The notes under the pieces are model-generated. The model searched no databases. It was not told where the DNA came from and worked only from the letters and a program-made list of their open reading frames with translations. Both the position numbers and the translations under genes were made by a program. 64,000 nucleotides of DNA from Orobanche coerulescens (lineage: Eukaryota > Streptophyta > Magnoliopsida > Lamiales > Orobanchaceae): NCBI GenBank assembly GCA_033398695.1, contig CM065804.1, positions 50,437,501-50,501,500 of the forward strand, read 5' to 3'. This document shows positions 57,001 through 64,000 of the stretch, piece by piece (within the stretch, counting starts at the first letter, position 1; every line of letters starts with the position of its first letter).

Positions 57001-57379
57001 TCTTGCTCGGTCTTTTAATTTTCTGGTTTTGACTCCACCAGTTAAGTTCCCAATGGTTTGTTGTCTAGGATGATCTTTTAGCTATCTCGGAGTATAATCT
57101 TGATCTTCTGCTTTTGGTTGAGGATCATCATTGCTCATTCCCCCTGTTGAGTTGTTTTTAGAGATTTTTGTATCTGACTGTGCTTCAGCCAGGTCTTGGC
57201 AATCTGCAGATTTGTCTGGTTCAGCTATGATCGAATCAACTTCTTTTGGAACAACTGGGTTTGGTTCAGCTGGGTCTAGAGATCATGGTTGATCTCCAGT
57301 TGGGTCTTCATCAGCTGAGTCCATCATTCTTACAGTTGTAACTTCATGTTGGATCACATTCTGATCATTATAATCAGTG
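57001..57379 (-). other. Linker between integrase and RT of H
   Basis: Acidic, Pro/Asp/Gln-rich coding remnant with several frame breaks (for example DSADEDPTGDQP and DPAEPNPVVPKEV-like stretches in sense). This is the usual low-conservation spacer; no further domain is seen. Confidence 0.5.
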
Positions 57380-57739
57380 ATTGCTTAGTTGAGAAATTAT
57401 CCTCCTTTGTCTGATCTGATCTTTATGATGGATAAAGATTTCTCATTTATTCTCCTCATAAGCTCAGGTAGCTTGGTTTTGTGTTTCATTCTTTTAATAG
57501 AGGAAAACTATACATATGTATCTTGAGTAGTCATCCACAACTACTAATGCACGCTTCCTTCCACTTAGTGTCCTTGGTTTGATAAGACCAAAAAGATCAA
57601 TGTGAAGTAATTCCACTACCCTGTTGTTTAGACTAGTAGGTTGAACTGATTTGAAAGAAGCTTCGGGTTTCTTTCCTTTCTGGCATGCATCACAGAGAGT
57701 CTTCTTTTTGAATATTCGTTCTGAAAGAGCTCTTTCCAA
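57380..57739 (-). pseudogene. pol: pol of H: integrase, core deleted
   Basis: Reads CDACQKGKKPEASFKSVQP, LLHIDLFGLIKPRTLSGRKR and ALVVVDDYSRYICIVFLY, then in another frame ..IRSDKGG with a stop, FLN, and immediately the post-integrase linker (NVIQHEVTTVRMMDSADEDP). The segment that would carry the catalytic Glu and the C-terminal part is absent, so a deletion removed most of the core. Confidence 0.78.
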
Positions 57740-57742
57740 TTT

Positions 57743-57934
57743 TTATGAGCTTATCTTGTTGAGATCTTTGAAGTTTAGACGACTTTGTCTTTTGTGCCAG
57801 AAGCATCCATTTTCTGCTACTGTCTTTGATATGAAATATGCATTTGGTGTGCCTGTTTCCCAATCTATCACACAGACATCCCTTCTTCTATGGCCTTGTA
57901 TCTTCACTTCTTCAGTTAGGGGATCAATCACCAT
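57743..57934 (-). pseudogene. pol: pol of H: GAG-pre-integrase domain
   Basis: Reads DVCVIDWETGTPNAYFISKT followed by ENGCFWHKRQSRLNFKDLNK, which is the WH..L.HLNF..L.KL block preceding copia integrase. Stops border it on both sides. Confidence 0.8.
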
Positions 57935-58019
57935 ACATTTCCATCGGGTGAAAACTACTAGATTATTCTAATCACATAACTGGATTATGCTCAAGAGATG
58001 TATTCGAGTCCTTGACATA

Positions 58020-58250
58020 CTACACCTTTGTTTTGACAATGTTTCCTTTATATAGCTTTCCATACCCTTTGGTTTGTCCACTTGAGCTATCTCCAAAGGT
58101 TACATCTGGGCCTCTTTCTTCAGTATAATCTGACAGAATTTTCTTATTTCCAGTCATATGTCTGGAGCACCCAGAGTCCACAAACCATTCTTCACCTTCT
58201 ACTGGTGATTTTGAGGTAGCTTGATAGTAATCCTTCCATCTCTTCTGCAA
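58020..58250 (-). pseudogene. pol: pol of H: aspartic protease
   Basis: Reads WFVDSGCSRHMTGNKKILSD, GPDVTFGDSSSGQTKGYGKL: the copia protease with active-site D-S-G intact. A stop ends the frame at 58020. The upstream frame begins in RRDGRI-like residues that follow GPTQMWVPK. Confidence 0.85.
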
Positions 58251-59385
58251 TGATCAAGAAAGAATTTAGGTACCCACATCTGAGTGGGTCCTCTAGGGTT
58301 AGTAGCTTTCCTGGAGAACTGATTTTTCCTGTGCATATAAAAATGATTATGATATCTATTTTGATATGCATAGTTTTGTTTTCTATCTCCCTTGTTTGGA
58401 TTTTACATATGGTAAGGTTGATAACTTGTTTGGTGTGGTCTATTGTTAATTCTAAAATTATAATTTTGTTGTTTCCACACATTTTGAAATTGTTGATTGC
58501 TTGGTGATCTACCTCTTCCAGTTTGAAAGTTGTTTTGTGGGAACTCTTGGTAGTAAAAGTTTTGTTGATGTTGTCTCAGCTGCTGATTCTGATTTGTCGA
58601 TTGCCTAGTTCTTTATATATCAGATGAGTCTTAAATTGTCCTGGATTTCTCTAGATTGTCTTGGCTGATGCCAAAACTGTCTTGGTTGCTGCCTAGATTG
58701 TATAGACTATTACTTAGTTCAGCTGGTTGTACACTTGCTTCTCCTTTTACAAATTTCGTTTTAAGAATAGGAGCAGTATTTGGATCATAACCAATACATG
58801 ATTTCAAATATAAGGGTCTCTGGTTGGTGCATAGTTCCTCTAATGTTTTTGATGCTTTAAGTATTGTTATTTCTTTAGCTTGAGCACCGTTTAATTGTTT
58901 AAGCTTTGTAAGCTCATCCTTAATATGAGATAGTGCACCTGATCTTTCAATGTTTAAGCTGTTAATCTGTTTATCTCAGCTATGGCCATGTTACTTTCAG
59001 CTTCAGCCTGAATGTCTTTGAAATTTGTTGTATCCCGGCTGACTTTCTCAAAATCATTTTCAGCTGCACTTTCGCATTTTTCAGCTAGGTATACTCAGTT
59101 GTTACAGCCAGGTGTGCTATTTTAAGAGTTTAAAAATCTTTCAAGAACTATTTCAGGGACCTGTGTAAATCAAGATCGTCAGACATGTCTGAGCTAAAAT
59201 ATTCTGAAGTTTGGGGTTTAGATGATACCTCTTGATCAGCCATTAAGCAGTTGTAATCATCATCATCAGATAGGAATCCACTGCTTGATTCCACAGTCTC
59301 TGATATTTGATCCTCTCCAATCAGAGCTTTCCTCGTATTCTATTTTGCCCATGTCATTCTTTTCTTTATCTTTATTGACATCAGG
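58251..59385 (-). pseudogene. gag: gag C-terminal Q/N-rich region of H
   Basis: In sense, broken frames read GPTQMWVPKF at 58258-58300, then upstream an Asn/Gln/Tyr-rich run (FQNVWKQQNYNFRINN; QQHQQNFYYQEFPQNNFQ) and a helical stretch with many stops from about 58740 to 59250. This separates the zinc knuckle from the protease, longer than in most copia elements. Confidence 0.6.
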
Positions 59386-59748
59386 GCAGTAACATTGGAT
59401 ATGCCCTATCTTATGACAGTTATAGCATTACACCTTCCAGTTCCCAGCTTTCTGGTTTCTCCTAAGATTCTCCTTGTAGTTCTTCTTATACCCTGACTAA
59501 TTCTTTCTGAAATTACTGAATCTTTTCATTATGAATGTCATCTCTTCCTCAAAATTCAAAGGACTTGGAGGAGTGATTTCAGCTAGGTTCTTTGCAGGGG
59601 ACTCAGTTTCAAAGGTGATTCCTTGCTCAACTGGCTCACTGGATGATGAGCAAGGGAGTTCGAACTCAAATGCCTTAAGGTCTGAGAATAGCTCTATTGG
59701 CCACTTAAGTATACTGGATACAGTTTGGAAAAGTAGTTTAAACAACAA
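59386..59748 (-). pseudogene. gag: gag zinc knuckle region of H
   Basis: In sense, an 83-residue frame (59748-59497) with FEFELPCSSSSEPVEQG and PPSPLNFEEEMTFIMKRFSN is followed, in another frame, by the CCHC knuckle CYNCHKIGHIQCYC (59427-59386). The start of gag is cut by the LTR of element I at 59751. Confidence 0.78.
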
Positions 59749-59750
59749 AC

Positions 59751-60841
59751 TGTATGGAATCTAAATCTGAGTGCGTAGCGGAAGTCTTGGATACAGTTAG
59801 TTGCCGTGGATACAGCAACAAAGTATTTGGTGTATACTTAATATATCACAGTAATTTCAAACAGTAAAAGCAGAAGGTAAATAACACAGTAATTTAAGTA
59901 GTTCGAGGTAAACCCCTCTACGTCCACTGGTCCTCCACACAGGAGTAAAAAGTTAATTAAATAATTACTGCGTACACAACTACGTAATTATAAACAAACC
60001 TATCCTTGTATCGTTCACACAGATTGATACAAAGAATATCACTTTCAACCGTTCACAGTTGGTTAAAGCTTCCTTCTTGACTAGCTTCTTCACACACGGT
60101 TCCAAAGCTTCGTCCTTATTCGTCCCACACAGTCGAATAACTTGTTGAGTTCACACAGAGCTCGGTTTTTACACGAGGTAAAAGGTTAGGTAACCGGTAA
60201 GAACAAGACTTTGAATATCAAGATCTGATGATAGCTGTTCTTGATGTTTGAGCACTGTATATCTCTTTCGTTCTAACTTGCAGTTTGCTCTGGAGATATG
60301 TTTGCTCAGATGATAACTTTGATAGCTTTGAGAGTTGGGTTACTTCAGTAGATTTCGTGAGTAACTGATCTTCAATGTCTTCAAGGATATATATAGCCTC
60401 TGAAGAAAGTATCCGTTGAGATGTCCGTTTGAATAAGATTTTCCTTCAACGGGAATATGACATGATCCGGATTTCGGGATTACGAAGATCGAAGGCGCGG
60501 TATTTAAATACTTTATCCTTGAGTATTTAAATACTTCTTTGTTCAACGGAACTTGACTTGTGTTCTTTCTTGTCCTTTTGTAGGCTGTATGGAGAATGGC
60601 GTATTTAGGGCATCGAGACAGTTTCCATACTTGGTCTTCTTACAAGTCTTCTTCTTTGTCTTGTGAGCTTCACTTATGCCGATTCGAGCGGGTCTTGATA
60701 CATGATAAATTCTTGAATCCTCGTCTGATTTTCCTTTCTTGTATTTGGCATATATGTCAAAACCTTTTCAATAACAAATAACAATCGTCTGAGGATCGGG
60801 TATCCCATTTGAATCGATACGAGGTGTTGTTTTTCCTAACA
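59751..60841 (-). repeat. 3' LTR of copia element I
   Basis: On the minus strand it starts TGTTAGGAAAAACAACACCT (60841) right after a PPT and ends AGATTTAGATTCCATACA (59751), 1,091 bp. A sense TATA, GGCTATATATATCC, lies near 60388-60400. The five bases beyond its end are caaac (59746-59750); the partner TSD is outside the window. Confidence 0.8.
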
Positions 60842-60860
60842 ATTTCCCCCTTTTTGACAA
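60842..60860 (-). other. PPT of element I
   Basis: The minus strand reads GTCAAAAAGGGGGAAAT directly before TGTTAGG, a typical copia polypurine tract. It shows the internal region of I lies to the right. Confidence 0.85.
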
Positions 60861-61335
60861 TTTGCCAAGTCTTAACTTAAACTCTTGAGTCTTCTTGATG
60901 ATGCCAAAACCTTCTTCATGAAGCGTTCTTCTTTGATGACTTCGCGATTTCTTGGTCTTTTGTCAATAGGTCGACTTAGTGACTTAGTCTACAATAATGA
61001 AGCTTTCATGAGCACGTTCGATCTGATTTGAGATTTATTACAACTTAAGCCTATGATTGGCGCGCGAGCACAATCTTACAATGTATTCTAAGTTTACAAT
61101 GAAACTATGAACTATTCGTAGACTAGTTAAATGCGACTTAATTTTTCAATCAAGTTTATCTAACTTGAGATTCCTATCAAACAATTTAAGTAATCATACA
61201 TAACCACAGTAGATTACGAGTTGTAATCTTTCAAGACAAACAAACTGTTTTATTGATATTCAAAAAGATTGGGTACAAAGTTTGTGTCGAATAGAAATTA
61301 CAAAAACAAAAATAATATACATAAATTTCAGCTCT
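60861..61335 (-). other. Non-coding stretch between extra ORF and PPT of I
   Basis: AT-rich sequence with no supported reading frame; likely the 3' untranslated part of element I. Confidence 0.5.
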
Positions 61336-63953
61336 TTATCTTTGATCTGCATGCCTCCAAGGTCTCCTTCCTGGCTCATTCTCGGTGCCGCGCCACCAGT
61401 TTTGAAGTGAATCATTGCCTCGTTCTTGGTAAATTGCTCTTCCTTCATAAGAACGATCAAAGGCAAGTATCCAATCCTCTGGATGGGTGACCCGATCTCC
61501 TCTTCTATGTTTTGATTTCATTTCGATTTGGTGAGGGAGCTTACCTTCTTCTAGCATCTTTGAAAATTTGTCTGCCGCTTCCGCCAATGTCTTATAATTT
61601 TTGAAGATGGCGGATTCCCTGATGAGTCTGACAAAATATCTCATCAGTTCATTCTTCCTCCAGTGCTTCACTTCTTCGGCGGTTGGGTTGCGGTTGGTTG
61701 CGACGTATTTAGAAGGTCTTTGAACAAGATTTTGCCAAGGGACATTTGGGTCATGGAATTACAGTGCAGGAGCACGAAATTCTAAAACTTTGGGGTTGAG
61801 GTGCTAGCTTGTTCAATTCAAGGCGATCTTGCTCTGAGGCCTCAAATTCCCTTTCTGTTGCAGTCTTATTCTCCTTGCGGCTTCTCGAGCTTCTTCCCCT
61901 TTTGGCCTCATCAAGACTTTGCGGGATTTCAAGAGCGGCGTCTGTTTGGTCTCGATCTTGTTTATTCTTTCAACGAGGGAGGAAAGAGTCTGCGACATCT
62001 CTTGAATGGATTTGTCATGCGCACGCAACGAGAGTATTCTCTATCATTGCACAGCGGTCTTGGCTTGACAATTCTTGTCTTGAAGCTTCCTCCTTGACAA
62101 TTGCGCTTGTTTATCTTCCATGATTTTCAAGGCTTGCTTGAACACTTACGGCAAGATGATGAATGCTTCGACAACTCGAGATACTTCGTGTTGAAGAGTT
62201 GTAATTTCTTCAAGCTAAGAGGTGTGCATCCGATTCGATGCCTTTTCTACGGAAGAGAGGCGTTAGCGCATCTTGGATAAATACGATCGAAGGCCAAGAG
62301 CTTGCAGCGCTCTTTGCGTGCGGCAGAGATAGGAGAGTCGAGTGGCGAAGTCTTGACACCATTTAACCTTCTTACGTTCACGGATGGGCGTGAAGTAAGT
62401 TGGACATCCTCGGAGTTCGTTCACCGTCCTCGGATTCCAAGGTTGCGGGGCGGGAGTAGCTTCTTGTGGAATGGCGACAGTTGGTTCGAAGCGTCTGTGG
62501 CGAAGGTTCTTGGCGGATAAGGATGCGGCGGGGCGAATCCTCTGTTGGGATGTAGGGTGGCTTCTTTGGTCGCAAGGCTCGGGTGCTGTTCCAAAATTTC
62601 TTTATCTTCCACATTTGGAGGGGTGATTCCTCCAGTCGGGAATGTTCGCCAGCGTGGCGAAGGTGGATTGGCTTGGGTAGATGGCCCTTCGTCGTTTCGG
62701 GTGGAGAGGTGGCTTGGGCTTGCCTCTTCACGGCTCAATCTCGGACACTGCTTGAAGAGCATCGTCGTAAATCGCTGCAGTCGTGGTCGTAAATCGTCTT
62801 TTGGATTGATGGGAGAGTCCTCGACTTCTTCTTTCCTTTTCTTAAGCGTCGGATTTGTGCGGCGGTGGCTTTCAATGAGATCTTTGCAAGAAGCGTTGTC
62901 CCATCGACGGTGCCTCAATTTCGGTTGAGTCGATTACTTGAGACAAATCGCTCTTCTTGGCTCCATTCGCTCCGTTATGCAGTGTAAATGCGGAGCTAGC
63001 CTAAAGCTTTTCCATTGCGAAATCTTTTGTACGCTGTTCAATTTGTCTTGAAAGAAGTGTTTGATTTATAATTGAGTCGGGGAGGGACTTGAATCACGTG
63101 CAGACGCTGTTTCGAGGATTCGTGCAGGTATGGGATCACGCACGGAAGATGGACTCCTTGCGAGGATGGTGCCCAGAAGGAAATGGATCTGTGCGGGTGT
63201 GGAATCCCGTAGAGGAGAAGTAGCTTTTGGCTCCGAATGGGCAGCCGACGTGCTAACGTCTTGAATGTTGGCAGATGTCTCTAAATCCGTCGTAGCCGCC
63301 AAGGGCTCGGGATCTACTGTCGATGCAGTAGGAGACACCTCTTCCGCGAGGTTGGGCCACAGGGTGCTATATCGATGGAGTTGCGCCACGGGCGAGACAT
63401 CCTCGGAGTGTTTAGCTTTGATTTTTGAGAGCCTCCGGAGTCTCTTCTTCGACTTCTCATCAGCAGAGTGCTTCTTGCTGTGAGAACGCTTGCGCTTCTT
63501 CTTTGAAGATTCCAATTCAGGGACCTTCACGGTTTCGTCTCTGGGATTGTCAGAAATAGGCATGTGCCTTGTTCTCGGGTGATTGGCATGCATTGTGCTC
63601 TGGTTATAGGCAGAGGGTTTGACGCCTCCTAAATATATCCGTGAGCTGTTTTTCTTGGCATCGGCGGATTGCTTGACTCCGCACCTTGTCAGAATGTAGT
63701 TTAGCATTAAACCGAACGATTTCTTTTGGGTGGCCGGTTTGCACACCTCTTCCTGAAGACGTTTCAAAATGATTTGACACCAGTTGACCTTTTCACAGGT
63801 CAAGATAGCTACCATCATTCTGAACCTTAGATTCTTGCACATCTCGAACGCGCCGGTTCGATTTTCAATGATCCTGGAACAGAAATCGTGGAGATAAACG
63901 AAATGAAGAAGAAAATTTTTCTTGTGGCACGTGGTTGTCACCATATCAACCAC
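61336..63953 (-). pseudogene. Degenerate extra (env-position) ORF of element I
   Basis: Upstream of the PPT on the same strand lie open stretches 63953-63066 (295 residues), 62918-62421, 62028-61813 and 61671-61336, in different frames or split by stops. The first begins with a folded-looking part (CSRIIENRTGAFEMCKNLRF, WCQIILKRLQEEV, SFGLMLNYILTRCGV), then a Lys/Arg-rich segment (KKKRKRSHSKKHSADEKSKK) and a Ser/Pro/Thr/Ala-rich tail. The 62028 piece (SIQEMSQTLSSLVERINKIE) looks coiled-coil, and the last has KHWRKNELMRYFVRLIRES. Position between pol and 3' LTR matches the additional ORF of SIRE/Maximus copia elements, often called env-like, whose function is unproven. No transmembrane segment is evident. 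Assignment is by position more than similarity. Confidence 0.5.
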
Positions 63954-64000
63954 TTTGGACCCGGTAAATAGTCCATAAAACTTGGTAATCAGCCCTTGAG

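Larger units (their letters stand above)
56173..59750 (-). mobile_element. Element H: decayed Ty1/copia element (SIRE/Maximus-like)
   Basis: Minus-strand copia internal region in the order gag zinc knuckle, Q/N-rich segment, protease, GAG-pre-integrase, integrase, RT. The integrase-before-RT order defines copia. A long Q/N-rich segment and GPTQMWVPK before the protease resemble SIRE/Maximus elements, which is an inference. It is cut at the left by G and at the right by I. No LTR of H is in the window. Confidence 0.82.

Overview
This window is flowering-plant nuclear DNA, probably from a eudicot with a large, repeat-rich genome; the host is inferred only from repeat types, and the species cannot be named. 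I find no intact single-copy host gene. Almost every base belongs to one stack of nested transposable elements, most of which can be delimited by LTR ends (TG..CA), target-site duplications (TSDs), primer-binding sites (PBS), polypurine tracts (PPT) and recognisable gag-pol remnants.

Nesting, outermost first. H is a Ty1/copia element on the minus strand (56173-59750 visible). It is interrupted at its right by I, a second minus-strand copia element (59751 to the window end), and at its left by G, a third minus-strand copia element whose 5' LTR is 54034-56172 (with a hAT-like MITE inside), PBS at 54021 and gag start at 14657. G is split by C (15402-52811, TSD attat) and by B (window start to 14465). 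B is a Ty3/gypsy element whose 3' LTR holds A (1144-12981), a full-length chromovirus whose own 5' LTR holds solo LTR S (1704-3344, TSD ctgaa). C is a non-autonomous gypsy-type element with ~3.5 kb LTRs and only ~2.4 kb of internal DNA. Its interior holds E (21261-35929, minus, TSD gtcga), which carries copia solo LTR J (27180-29095) and gypsy solo LTR F (30865-33831, TSD ccgaa). C's 3' LTR holds a CACTA DNA transposon (37153-41841, TSD gtt) and D (43745-52335, TSD atggc).

Coding content is decayed. A has a nearly whole gag and a pol with protease, RT, RNase H, integrase and chromodomain broken by stops and a frameshift. E has the same gene order, more damaged. H has copia gag, protease, integrase and RT fragments. 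I has a degenerate reading-frame region next to its 3' LTR, like the extra ORF of SIRE/Maximus copia elements. The CACTA element carries pieces of two host genes with intron-exon structure, a TSR2-like pre-rRNA-processing protein and a serine carboxypeptidase-like protein, plus a third unidentified exon-like piece.

The most unusual signal is a shared LTR architecture. Gypsy LTRs A, C, D and E each carry an array of CpG-containing inverted repeats just upstream of a TATA box, and F has a looser GC-rich counterpart. Each family has its own arm sequence (TAGCG-NN-CGCTA in A and C, TTACG-GC-CGTAA in D, TACGTA-centred in E). Downstream lie a short leader, a splice-donor-like site, a family-specific tandem repeat often containing GACGGG, a conserved CTTGCACTAGCAAAA module in some families, an acceptor-like site, and a common terminal block ending GGGGGTGTTACA. 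In D the array units of the two LTRs differ in a coordinated way, which suggests conversion or template switching.
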